The notes: generated from the letters alone by a model not told the origin. A DNA stretch of 64,000 nt from Candidatus Copromonas faecavium (nom. illeg.) (GCA_018712915.1 DVGC01000007.1:1-64000); one strand, 5' to 3'; positions 55,067 through 63,631 are shown, counted from the stretch's first letter. Numbers and translations are program-made.

Positions 55067-56863
55067 TTAATTCTGTATGGGTTCAAAGTCGATGGCACCG
55101 TGCTTGCATAACGGGCAGATAAAGTCCTCGGGAAGAACGTCACCTTCGTAAATATATCCGCAGATTTTGCAGACAAATCCTTTTTTGCCTTCCGTCTGGG
55201 GCTTTGGCTTCACATGATTCTGATAGTAGGTATAGGTCATGGTTTCCTTATCGCTCATGACTCTGGCCTCGGTAACGGAACAGATGAACATTCCGTGGGA
55301 ACCCAGATCCACGTATTGTTCTACCTTTAAGGAAATGGCGGCATTGATGTATTTCGGAAGAATGATCAGGCCGTTGTCAGAACGGATGGGCGTCCAGTCC
55401 TTAAACTTATCAGCAGTACGGCCGCTCTGGAAACCGAAATTCTGGAAGACCTCAAAGGGAGCGTCTACGGAGAGACAGTTGACATTCATGATTCCGGTCT
55501 GCTTGATTACATGGTGGGAATAGTTGGCCTTGTTGATGTTGACTGCGACCCGGTTGGGATTGTCGGATACCTGGGTAACCGTATTGACAATCAGGCCGTT
55601 GTCCTTTTTTCCGTCGTTGGATGTTACCACATACAGGCCGTAGCCGATGCGGAACAGAGCAGTCAGATCATTTTTATTGGCCGCATCCGGCGACAGGGCG
55701 ATGTATTCCCGGCATAATTCATCGGCCATGGCTTCAATTTCTTCCTTATTTTCGGCGTGCAGGGCAGATTTCAGCCGCACGGTGGTATTGAGCCAGGTGA
55801 GATTCTTGCAGCCGCTTAATTTTTCTTTCATGATTTTGGCGGCCAGCGGTGACCAGGAACCATTTTCTATCAGGCCCACAGTCCGCTTCTGGAAGTTCCG
55901 CTCGGCCAGATGATCCAGGAACTGCTTCATAAACGGGAAAATATCCGCGTTGTAGGTGGTGGTTGCAAGGACCAGCTTATTATAGCGGAAAGCATCGGCA
56001 ACGGCTTTTGCCATATCGGTTCTTGCCAGATCGCAGAGAACGGTATTGGGGCAGCCTTTTGCTCTTAACCGGTCGGCAAGAAGCTCGGCCGCTTTTTTTG
56101 TGTTTCCATAAATGGATGTATAGGCGATCAGCACACCTTCCGATTCGGCAGTATAGGAGGACCAAAGCTGGTATTTTCCAAGATAATGGGCCAGATCCTC
56201 CTTCAGGATGGGGCCGTGAAGCGGGCAGATGGTCTGAATATCCAGATTGGCCGCTTTCTTCAGTACCGACTGCACCTGAGCGCCGTATTTTCCTACGATT
56301 CCGATGTAGTAGCGGCGGGCTTCATCATCCCAGGGCTCTTCCACATCCAGTGCGCCGAATTTTCCGAAGGCGTCGGCGGAAAACAGAACCTGTTCCGTGC
56401 TTTCATAGGTGAACATGACCTCAGGCCAGTGAACCATGGGTGCGCAGACAAAGTGAAGAACATGGCTGCCCAATGAAAGGCTGTCTCCCTCCTTGACGGG
56501 ATGGCGATGCTCCAGCAGATCCTTGTCAAAGAAATTCTCCATGATGGAGAATGCCTTTTCCGTAGCTACAATGGTGGTATTGGGCCAGGTCTTTAAGAAA
56601 TTGAGAATATTGGCGGAGTGATCCGGTTCCATGTGCTGAATGATGAGATAGTCCGGAGTGCGTCCGTTTAATACACTTGTCAGGTTGTCCAGCCATTCAT
56701 GGGTGAAATGGATATCGACTGTGTCCATAACTGCAATTTTTTCATCCAGAATCACATAGGAGTTATAGGACATGCCGTTGGGGACGGAATACTGTCCCTC
56801 AAATAAATCCACCTGGTGGTCGTTGACTCCCACATAGCGGATTGCATCACGAATTGTAATCAT
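55067..56863 (-). CDS. Flavodiiron protein with flavin reductase and rubredoxin domains
   Basis: A 598-aa enzyme that reduces O2 to water and/or NO to N2O. The start at 56863 follows GGAGG on the minus strand. Residues 1-250 form the metallo-beta-lactamase diiron domain with HMEPDH near 77-82, VHWPE, SADAFG and CPLHGP. Residues about 255-395 are flavodoxin (YTSIYGNTKKAA, TTTYNADIFP). Residues about 405-540 form an NADH:flavin reductase-like domain (RIGYGLYVVTSNDG, NPNRVAVNINK). The last 50 residues are rubredoxin with CKICGYIYEG and CPLCKHG. One polypeptide can thus receive and deliver electrons itself. Expected role: oxygen and nitric oxide defence in an anaerobe. Confidence 0.95.
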   Translation of the reverse strand: MITIRDAIRYVGVNDHQVDLFEGQYSVPNGMSYNSYVILDEKIAVMDTVDIHFTHEWLDNLTSVLNGRTPDYLIIQHMEPDHSANILNFLKTWPNTTIVATEKAFSIMENFFDKDLLEHRHPVKEGDSLSLGSHVLHFVCAPMVHWPEVMFTYESTEQVLFSADAFGKFGALDVEEPWDDEARRYYIGIVGKYGAQVQSVLKKAANLDIQTICPLHGPILKEDLAHYLGKYQLWSSYTAESEGVLIAYTSIYGNTKKAAELLADRLRAKGCPNTVLCDLARTDMAKAVADAFRYNKLVLATTTYNADIFPFMKQFLDHLAERNFQKRTVGLIENGSWSPLAAKIMKEKLSGCKNLTWLNTTVRLKSALHAENKEEIEAMADELCREYIALSPDAANKNDLTALFRIGYGLYVVTSNDGKKDNGLIVNTVTQVSDNPNRVAVNINKANYSHHVIKQTGIMNVNCLSVDAPFEVFQNFGFQSGRTADKFKDWTPIRSDNGLIILPKYINAAISLKVEQYVDLGSHGMFICSVTEARVMSDKETMTYTYYQNHVKPKPQTEGKKGFVCKICGYIYEGDVLPEDFICPLCKHGAIDFEPIQN

Positions 56864-57015
56864 ATAAAAAACCTCCATAAACATAAATGAGTTGTCGGTA
56901 TGAACGTATTATATCAAAATCAAAAGGAAATGGGAAGGGAGCGGATGCGGGATTTTCAGATGCGCATAAATATTGAAAAAGTCTATGAGAAATTTTGAAC
57001 GATTTGTTTCATCGA

Positions 57016-57045
57016 TTGGACAAAGAACAGCTTGATCCCTATAAT
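57016..57045 (+). promoter_or_regulatory. Sigma-A promoter of the VTT/glycosyltransferase cluster
   Basis: TTGGAC (57016-57021), 18-bp spacer, perfect TATAAT (57040-57045), 26 bp before the first gene of the cluster. It implies a very short leader. On the opposite strand, ATTATATCA at 56908-56916 is an extended -10 (TGATATAAT) for the flavodiiron gene. Confidence 0.65.
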
Positions 57046-57071
57046 GGACAGGAGAATGGGGTAATGGGCGT

Positions 57072-58712
57072 ATGGCAAGAAAAAAACTGCTTCTTTTTTT
57101 AGGTATTGCTGCGGCGATCCTGATAGGAAATCATATATTTGGCTGGTCTGCCTGGCTGACGGACGGAAAGAATCTGGCCTATTTATCGGAGATGGCTGAT
57201 GCCCATCCTGCTGGGGCTGTTCTTTTGTATATGGGAGTGACGGTCATCGGAAGTGTGGTGCTGGCGCTTCCCGGTGTGACCTTTGCGATTCTGGCCGGCT
57301 TTTTATTTGGTCCGGTGGCCGGAACTTTTTATTGTCTGTTTGCGGCAACCCTTGGAGCCATGGCCGCATTTCTTGCAGGCAGGTATTTTTTAAGGGACAG
57401 CTTAAAGCCGGCCATCAGCAAAAACAGGTACTTAAATCAGTGGCTGTTTGATGAGACGGGGAAAAAGGAATGGATGCTCCTGATGATTACCCGTCTGGTG
57501 CCCTTGTTTCCTTATAATCTTCAGAATTTTGCCTATGGGATTACGGACATTTCCTTCCTCAATTATTCCGTCTGGACGTTTGTGTTCATGCTGCCGGGGA
57601 CGGCCATGTATACCTTCGGGGCCGCAGGCCTGGCGGATGGGGAAAACAGGATGCGGTATTTTCTGTACGCGGCCCTTTTTGCTGTTTCTGCACTGGGGAT
57701 TGGTGCCTGTTTACGAAAATGGTTTATGAGGCCGGAAGGAATGGAAATGGAGGAATTGGACAGCCGCTGCATTCATTGTCATCTTTGCCAGGACAGTTGC
57801 CTGTTTTTAAAAAAGTACGGGCTGGATGCGGGAGATGCAGAAAAGCTGGAGCCCCTGGCCTACCATTGTTTCCTGTGCGGAACCTGTACGGCGGTCTGCC
57901 CGGCGGGAATCGACGGGAGAGAACTCTGCCTATCTCTTCGCAGGAAGCGAACCAGGGGAAATCAGGGAGCCTGCGGGGAGAAAGGATATGCTCTTTTACT
58001 GGCAGAAAAGCAAAACTATCTGTTTCGGAACAAGCGGCACATGAAAGGAAAACGGGTGCTGTTTCCCGGCTGCAATTTTCCCTCCTTTTATCCGAAAACC
58101 ACCAGGGCCCTGGTTCGGCTCTGGGAGGAAAAAACAGGGATGGGAGTCCTTTATGATTGCTGCGGAAAACCGGTGGCGGAGCTGGGAATGGAAGAAAAGG
58201 AAAAACAGATTTTGTCCGGTCTGGAGGAACGGCTGAAAAAGGCCGGAGTCCAGGAGGTGGTGACCCTCTGCCCCAACTGCTATTATCATCTGAGAGAACG
58301 GCTTTCCGTCCCGGTTACCAGTATTTATAAGGAACTGGACAGCCTGGGAATCGGAAAGAGGATAGAGGGGGAAGTTCCTTTGTTTCTTCCCTGCCCGGAT
58401 CGGAAGGAAGAACGGTGGAAAGAGGCTCTGGAACCGTTTTTTGCTGAAGTGCCCAGAACTTTGACGCAGGTCCAGTGCTGCGGACTGGGCGGATGCGCGT
58501 CCGTCAAGGAGCCGGAACTGGCGAGGGAGATGGCACTGCAGATTGGAGCTCTTGCCGGAGGAACCGTATATACCTACTGCGCGTCCTGCGCCGGAAATCT
58601 GTCCAGGAATGGTGTGCAGGTCCGCCACTGTCTGCCGGAGCTTCTTGGAATCCAGGAGGAACCGGATACGGCAGGCTCCTGGAAAAACCGCGCCATCACA
58701 AAATGGAACTAG
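57072..58712 (+). CDS. VTT (TVP38/TMEM64) membrane domain fused to ferredoxin and CCG (HdrD-like) domains
   Basis: A 546-aa fusion. Residues 1-220 are a TVP38/VTT domain with about six helices, including LALPGVTFAILAGFLFGP near 64-81 and MITRLVPLFPYNLQNFAYG near 138-156. Two [4Fe-4S] motifs follow: C233, C236, C239, C243 and C266, C269, C272, C276P. Residues 325-510 carry two cysteine-rich CCG-type motifs (C334, CC363-364, C400, C403; then C441, CC469-470, C475, C503, C506), as in heterodisulfide reductase HdrB/D and GlpC. CCG domains bind noncubane clusters or act on disulfides. It would couple a membrane transport or scaffold domain to thiol or disulfide reduction. Specific function unknown. 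Confidence 0.87.
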   Translation: MARKKLLLFLGIAAAILIGNHIFGWSAWLTDGKNLAYLSEMADAHPAGAVLLYMGVTVIGSVVLALPGVTFAILAGFLFGPVAGTFYCLFAATLGAMAAFLAGRYFLRDSLKPAISKNRYLNQWLFDETGKKEWMLLMITRLVPLFPYNLQNFAYGITDISFLNYSVWTFVFMLPGTAMYTFGAAGLADGENRMRYFLYAALFAVSALGIGACLRKWFMRPEGMEMEELDSRCIHCHLCQDSCLFLKKYGLDAGDAEKLEPLAYHCFLCGTCTAVCPAGIDGRELCLSLRRKRTRGNQGACGEKGYALLLAEKQNYLFRNKRHMKGKRVLFPGCNFPSFYPKTTRALVRLWEEKTGMGVLYDCCGKPVAELGMEEKEKQILSGLEERLKKAGVQEVVTLCPNCYYHLRERLSVPVTSIYKELDSLGIGKRIEGEVPLFLPCPDRKEERWKEALEPFFAEVPRTLTQVQCCGLGGCASVKEPELAREMALQIGALAGGTVYTYCASCAGNLSRNGVQVRHCLPELLGIQEEPDTAGSWKNRAITKWN

Positions 58713-58801
58713 ATGGGCAGCCAGGCAGGGAAGAAAGGAACCGGCAGCTGGACGTCTGATAGTGGACGATTTAATGAATCAGGATATGACAGGAGGAACG
58801 T

Positions 58802-59230
58802 ATGACGAGAGAAGAAATCAGAGACTTGTTTATGGAAGGAATTGACTGTTCTCAGGTGGTGGCCGGAGAATTTGATGAAAAAACAGGGATGGATCGGGAG
58901 ACGCTCCGAAAAATGGCGGCCTGCTTCGGCGGCGGGATGCAGTGCGGAGAAACCTGCGGAGCTGTTACGGGCGCCCTGATGGTCATCGGGCTTGTATACG
59001 GTCACAGCAGGGAAGGAGATCAGGCGCAGAAGGACCGAATGCTTGAGAAGGTTTCAGAATTTAAGCGGCTGTTTGGCGAAAAGTATCCCTCCTGCATGTG
59101 CAGGGAACTGCTGGGACACGATATTTCAAAGGAAGGCGAAATGGAAAAGGTGATGGAAAAGGGCCTGCTGTTTGAACTCTGTCCCCGGATCGTGGAGGAT
59201 ACCATCTGCATATTGGAGAAGGTCCTTTAA
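58802..59230 (+). CDS. C_GCAxxG_C_C family protein
   Basis: A 142-aa protein of the C-GCAxxG-C-C family, named for its spaced cysteines: DCSQVV near residue 17, then GGGMQCGETCGAVTGAL near 43-59, CMCREL near 100 and LCP near 127. Members are thought to bind a metal or redox cluster and are often encoded near redox enzymes; no reaction is established. The AGGAGG Shine-Dalgarno is well placed. Its stop is immediately followed by the next ATG, so it is coupled to the glycosyltransferase. Confidence 0.86.
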   Translation: MTREEIRDLFMEGIDCSQVVAGEFDEKTGMDRETLRKMAACFGGGMQCGETCGAVTGALMVIGLVYGHSREGDQAQKDRMLEKVSEFKRLFGEKYPSCMCRELLGHDISKEGEMEKVMEKGLLFELCPRIVEDTICILEKVL

Positions 59231-60562
59231 ATGAAGAAGGCAGTGATTCTTTTTACAAGGGTTCCGCTTCCGGGACAGACAAAAACCAGGATGATGCCCC
59301 GCCTGTCTCCGGGAGACTGTGCCAGGCTTCATGCCTGTTTCTTAAGGGATATTGTCAGAGAGTGCCAAAAAGTTTCCGCCCGGCTTTTTGTGTGCTATAC
59401 ACCGGAGAATCAGAAGGAGCGGCTGATTTCCGTTACCGGAAGAGACGTTTCTTATTTTCCCCAGGAAGGAGAAGGGCTGGGAGAGAGGATGGATCATGCT
59501 ATCCGGCAGGTTCTTGGGATGGGATATGATGCCTGCGTTCTTATTGGATCGGATGTTCCGGAGCTTCAGGCCTGGCATTTAAAGCAGGCGTTTCAGGTGC
59601 TGCATTATCAGGATGTGGTATTCGGATCCACGGCTGACGGCGGGTATTACCTTGTAGGGATGAAGCAGCCGTCTTCGGCCATTTTTGAAGGAAAACAGTA
59701 TGGAACGGGCTCGGTGCTGGAAGCCGCCGTAAGGGCGGCCGGAGAAGCCGGTCTTGGGGTTGGATTTACGGGAATGGTTCCGGATATGGATTGTTTTGAG
59801 GATCTGGAGGGGTATCGGAAGCGGATGCGCCGCAGCCGGAGGCTCAGAAAGACGGAAACAGGGCGGTACCTGGCAAAAATGAGAACCATTTCGATCATTG
59901 TCCCGATCTACAACGAAATTTCCACCATCGAGATGCTGCAGGATCAGCTGGAGCCGCTGAAAGAGAAATGCGAAATTCTGCTGGTAGACGGCGGCAGTAC
60001 CGACGGGACGCTGGAGAAGATCCGTCCCTGGGTGAAGCTGCTTCATTCAGAAAAGGGACGGGCCCGGCAGATGAATCTGGGAGCGGAAAACAGCCATGGA
60101 GAAATTCTGTTTTTCCTCCATTGTGACAGCGAGCTGCCGCCTCATCCGCTGGCCCAGATCCGTCGTGTCATGCAGAAATACCGGGCCGGCTGCTTTGGAA
60201 TTGCCTTCCATTCCCGGAATTTTTTCATGTTTACCTGTCGGGTGATTTCCAATCACAGGATCAAGGACAGAAAAGTCATGTTCGGGGATCAGGGGATTTT
60301 TTTGGAGAGGAGTCTGTTTTTTGAGGCAGGCATGTTTCCGGAGCTTCCCATCATGGAGGATTACCAGTTTTCCCTGACCTTAAAGGAAATGGGCATCCGG
60401 CTGGGGATGACCAGGAAGAGGATTTATACGTCGGATCGGAGATTTCCGGCTGGCACGGTTCCCAAACTGCGGCTGATGTGGAAAATGAACCGGCTAAGAA
60501 AAATGTACCGGGATCGGGTTCCCATTGAACAGATTGCCCGGCTTTACCGGGATGCGAGGTGA
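59231..60562 (+). CDS. Bifunctional glycosyltransferase, TIGR04282 fused to TIGR04283 (GT2)
   Basis: A 443-aa protein joining two domains that are usually separate neighbours. Residues 1-200 are TIGR04282/DUF2064-like, a nucleotidyl/sugar-transferase fold: FTRVPLPGQTKTRM near 8, IGSDVPEL near 105, and FGSTADGGYYLVG near 131. Residues 218-443 are TIGR04283-like GT2 (SIIVPIYNE, LLVDGGSTDGT, FLHCDSELPP, IMEDYQFSL). Both families carry arsenosugar-biosynthesis names because they occur in such clusters, but no arsenic methyltransferase or ArsS radical enzyme is here, so the product may differ. It starts directly after the upstream stop, and ends 5 bp before the kinase gene. Confidence 0.88.
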   Translation: MKKAVILFTRVPLPGQTKTRMMPRLSPGDCARLHACFLRDIVRECQKVSARLFVCYTPENQKERLISVTGRDVSYFPQEGEGLGERMDHAIRQVLGMGYDACVLIGSDVPELQAWHLKQAFQVLHYQDVVFGSTADGGYYLVGMKQPSSAIFEGKQYGTGSVLEAAVRAAGEAGLGVGFTGMVPDMDCFEDLEGYRKRMRRSRRLRKTETGRYLAKMRTISIIVPIYNEISTIEMLQDQLEPLKEKCEILLVDGGSTDGTLEKIRPWVKLLHSEKGRARQMNLGAENSHGEILFFLHCDSELPPHPLAQIRRVMQKYRAGCFGIAFHSRNFFMFTCRVISNHRIKDRKVMFGDQGIFLERSLFFEAGMFPELPIMEDYQFSLTLKEMGIRLGMTRKRIYTSDRRFPAGTVPKLRLMWKMNRLRKMYRDRVPIEQIARLYRDAR

Positions 60563-60567
60563 ATACG

Positions 60568-61575
60568 ATGGAAATGATGGAGGCAATCAAAGAGTATGTG
60601 GCCTGGGGACCTTACCGGGAGGCGCTGAAGCTGCCGGAACGGGTGACGGAGCAGTACGAGCCCCTGGGCCAGGGAGAATATAACAGAAACTTTCAGTTCG
60701 TTCATCCGGTAACCGGGAAACGGCTGGTGCTCAGGGTCAACTGTGGAAGCCAGATGCATCTGGAGAATCAGATTCAGTATGAGTATGATACGTTAAAGCT
60801 TCTGGAGGGTTCCGGCCGGACGCCCCGGCCGTTTTATGTGGACGGCAGCATGAAAAAGATGGCTCACGGCATTCTGGTGATGGAATTTCTTCCGGGGTGT
60901 GAACTGGATTACAGAAGCGAGCTTTCCCGCGCCGCCAGCTGTCTGGCGGATATTCACAGCGTGAGGGTGGGGGAGCATACTCATTTGCTGCGGCCGGAAG
61001 ACCCGCTGAAGGCGATCCTGGAGGAATGCGAGTCCATGGTGAAGGTTTATCTGGACTCAGACCTGGGGCAAGAGCAGATGAAAAAACGGCTCCGGAGCAT
61101 GTTGGATCTGGGCTGGGATCGCTGGAAGGAATGTGACGGAAAAAGCGGTTATGAGTGCTGCATCAACACGGAATTAAATTCCACCAATTTTCTTTCTGAT
61201 GAAAGCGCAGGCTCCTGCTGCCTGGTGGACTGGGAAAAGCCGCTTTACGGGGAACCGGCCCAGGATCTGGGACATTTCCTTGCGCCGACGACTACTTTCT
61301 GGAAGACGGATGTGATTCTGGAACAGAAGGAGATGGAGGAATTTTTAGACAGCTATTTTCAGGCTGTGGACGGCAGGTTTGAGATGGAGGGAATCCGGGA
61401 GAGGACATATGCCTACATTCCCATCACCTGTCTGCGGGGCGTTACCTGGTGTGCCATGGCCTGGGTGGAGTACCAGAATCCAAGGCTTTTGTATAATCCG
61501 TCTACTTATAAGAAACTCGGGGAATATCTGAATGAGAAATTTCTTGATAAGATTGAGGAGCTTTTAAGAAAGTAG
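60568..61575 (+). CDS. Aminoglycoside phosphotransferase/choline kinase-fold protein
   Basis: A 335-aa APH-fold protein. An ATP-binding N-lobe (LGQGEYNRNFQFV near 32, RLVLRVNCGSQMHLENQ with its Lys/Arg near 52) leads to a hinge ILVMEFLPGCELDY near 108. The catalytic region INTELNSTNFLSD near 203 has Asn-Thr-Glu in place of the usual HxD, so it may be catalytically altered. DWEKPLYGEPAQDLGHFL near 223 supplies the metal-binding Asp. It starts from ATG 60568 after GAGGTG. Its position after the glycosyltransferase fusion suggests phosphorylation or binding of the same sugar or alcohol. Drug resistance is not implied. Confidence 0.8.
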   Translation: MEMMEAIKEYVAWGPYREALKLPERVTEQYEPLGQGEYNRNFQFVHPVTGKRLVLRVNCGSQMHLENQIQYEYDTLKLLEGSGRTPRPFYVDGSMKKMAHGILVMEFLPGCELDYRSELSRAASCLADIHSVRVGEHTHLLRPEDPLKAILEECESMVKVYLDSDLGQEQMKKRLRSMLDLGWDRWKECDGKSGYECCINTELNSTNFLSDESAGSCCLVDWEKPLYGEPAQDLGHFLAPTTTFWKTDVILEQKEMEEFLDSYFQAVDGRFEMEGIRERTYAYIPITCLRGVTWCAMAWVEYQNPRLLYNPSTYKKLGEYLNEKFLDKIEELLRK

Positions 61576-61643
61576 AGCATTTTAAAAATACGGATCGGGG
61601 AACGTAAACATTCAGAAGAAGTGAGAGAAGAGAGGAACAGAAA

Positions 61644-62354
61644 ATGGAAAAGAAACAGAAGAGATGGCTGGGGAAGGCGGTTGTCCTTCTTTGTCTGCTG
61701 GCAGCAGCGGCAGCCTATTTGTTTGTGCCTTCGGTTAATGAGGCGTTCCGGCAGGTTGCGGCCATGTTCGCCACAGGGGATTTTACGGTAGTACGGGAAT
61801 TTGTGGCTTCTTATGGAAGCTATGCAGCAGCGGTATCCTTCGGGCTTATGGTTCTGCAGTCGGTGGCGGCTCCGCTTCCGGCATTTTTGCTGACCTTTGC
61901 CAATGCCAGCCTGTTCGGCTGGTGGCAGGGAGCTATTTTATCCTGGACCAGCGCCATGGCCGGCGCCGTTGTCTGTTTTTACATTGCCAGGATTCTGGGG
62001 CGGGATGCGGCGGAAAAGCTGACCAGTAAGGCCGGACTGGAACAGATAGATGGATTTTTTGAAAAGTACGGGAAGAATACGATTCTAATCTGCCGCCTGC
62101 TTCCCTTCGTTTCTTTTGACCTGGTCAGCTATGCGGCCGGGCTTACCTCCATGTCCTTCTGGTCTTTCTTTGTGGCCACGGGGATCGGTCAGCTGCCTGC
62201 GACCATCGTATATTCCTATGTGGGCGGTATGCTGACAGGAGGAGCAAGGCTCCTTGTTACGGGCCTGATGATTCTTTTTGCCCTTTCAGCTCTGATTGCG
62301 ATGCTGAGAAAAATTTATATGGAACGTCACAAAAAGAGCACAGGAAGGGAATAA
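61644..62354 (+). CDS. TVP38/TMEM64-family (VTT) membrane protein
   Basis: A 236-aa membrane protein with about six helices. It has the VTT-domain marks: APLPAFLLTFANASLFGWWQG near 72, the amphipathic reentrant segment ARILGRDAAEKL near 112, and RLLPFVSFDLVSYAAGLTSM near 150, with the conserved Arg-Leu-hydrophobic-Pro. Family members may act as lipid scramblases or solute carriers. It is a second VTT protein in the same cluster, sharing the fold of the N-terminal half of the 57072 protein. About 68 bp after the kinase. Confidence 0.88.
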   Translation: MEKKQKRWLGKAVVLLCLLAAAAAYLFVPSVNEAFRQVAAMFATGDFTVVREFVASYGSYAAAVSFGLMVLQSVAAPLPAFLLTFANASLFGWWQGAILSWTSAMAGAVVCFYIARILGRDAAEKLTSKAGLEQIDGFFEKYGKNTILICRLLPFVSFDLVSYAAGLTSMSFWSFFVATGIGQLPATIVYSYVGGMLTGGARLLVTGLMILFALSALIAMLRKIYMERHKKSTGRE

Positions 62355-62453
62355 GGCCGGAGCGCCCGTAAGTCCTAAAAGGCAGAAAATCCGGAGAACC
62401 GGTGCAGCCGGAGAACCAGGGCAGCCGAAAACCCAGATCATCCGGTATCGAAT

Positions 62454-62481
62454 TTGCCAATAGGACCGGATGCGCTATATA
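62454..62481 (+). promoter_or_regulatory. Candidate promoter of the rhodanese lipoprotein
   Basis: TTGCCA (62454-62459), 16-bp spacer, TATATA (62476-62481). Just before it, two 17-bp direct copies of CCGGAGAACC(G/A)G(T/G)GCAG lie at 62391-62424. Confidence 0.4.
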
Positions 62482-62597
62482 AAAAAACAATGAATAACCG
62501 GATAAAAGGTGGTTGAACCGGAGTGGAGAAACCAATATAATGGGTCTTGCCGGTGAAAGCCGGATGTTGTTTTCAAGATAAGAGGAGGAGATTGGAC

Positions 62598-63515
62598 ATG
62601 AAGAAAACAATTGTATCGCTGGGAGCAGCATTGACGCTGTTCATGGCAGTTCTTGCAGGATGCCAGAGCAGCACGGAGGAAACAACGGCAGCCGAGACGA
62701 CTGCTGCAGAGACAACGGCAGCCGAGACAGAAGAAAGTACGGAAGCCGAGGCAGAAGAATCAGAAGAAAGCCAGGCAGAGGAGACGGAAGCGGCAGCTGA
62801 GTATCAGTATGTGAGTCCGGAGGATGCCGTGCAGGCAGCGCAGGACGGCAGCGCTCATGTGCTGGATGTCAGAGAGTGGAGCGCTTACGTGGAGGGCAGA
62901 GTGGCCAATTCCCTGTGGTGCCCGATTTTTCCGCTGGATGACGAGTCTCTGGTAGAGCCCATGGCTGCTTTCGCTGAGACGAATCTGAATGACGGACAGG
63001 ACATTTACCTGATCTGTGTCAGCGGACAGAAGGGGGCTCAGAGAGCAACAGGAGTACTGACAGATGCAGGAATTGACCCGTCTCTGATTTATACGGTGGA
63101 AGGCGGAGCAACTGCTCTTGCTGAGGTAGATGGAGCACTTACAACCAACCGCGCTGAGGAGAATATTGAGTGGCAGTATGTGTCCGGAACCGATGCTGTG
63201 GCAGCACTTAGAAGCGATGAGGTGCAGTTCCTGGATGTGCGTGATGACGAGACGTATGCCGCCGGACATCTGGATGGTTCTCTGCAGGTAAATCTGCAGG
63301 ATTTTGAAACTCCGGAGGCTCAGACTGCAATGTACACACTGGCAACCGAGGAGTTAGATCCGTCCAAGCCGGTTTATATTCTTTGCTACAGCGGCAACAA
63401 CTGCGCAAAGACCGCCATCTCTGTTATGAAGGATGCCGGCTTTGATGTAAGCAATCTGTTTATTATCGAAAATGGTGCAAAAGATGCGGACGTTCAGGCC
63501 GCATTCGTACAGTAG
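62598..63515 (+). CDS. Lipoprotein with two rhodanese domains
   Basis: A 305-aa exported protein. The signal peptide ends in lipobox LAGC (C22). A Thr/Glu/Ala repeat linker (TTAAE units, about 27-60) holds it off the membrane. Rhodanese domain 1 is at about 70-180 (HVLDVREWSAYVEGR, catalytic loop ICVSGQKGA). Domain 2 is at about 190-300 (QFLDVRDDETYAAGHLDGS, catalytic loop LCYSGNNCAKTA). Both retain the active-site cysteine and can in principle carry persulfide sulfur, so this differs from classical two-domain rhodaneses with one dead domain. Located outside the membrane. It lies 243 bp after the TVP38 gene with its own promoter candidate. Confidence 0.9.
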   Translation: MKKTIVSLGAALTLFMAVLAGCQSSTEETTAAETTAAETTAAETEESTEAEAEESEESQAEETEAAAEYQYVSPEDAVQAAQDGSAHVLDVREWSAYVEGRVANSLWCPIFPLDDESLVEPMAAFAETNLNDGQDIYLICVSGQKGAQRATGVLTDAGIDPSLIYTVEGGATALAEVDGALTTNRAEENIEWQYVSGTDAVAALRSDEVQFLDVRDDETYAAGHLDGSLQVNLQDFETPEAQTAMYTLATEELDPSKPVYILCYSGNNCAKTAISVMKDAGFDVSNLFIIENGAKDADVQAAFVQ

Positions 63516-63631
63516 GAAGTATAAGCCGGGAGAAAGTACCTGCGGGGAATAGAAAAAAGGAGGCAGCATTTTTGACGCCCCTGCCGCAGGAAAAGAACCT
63601 GGCAAGACAAATTTCTTTTGATGAAAAATTT

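Noticed and set aside
60568-61575. Aminoglycoside resistance gene
   Set aside because: Only the APH fold is shared. The catalytic loop is altered, and the context is a biosynthetic-type cluster.
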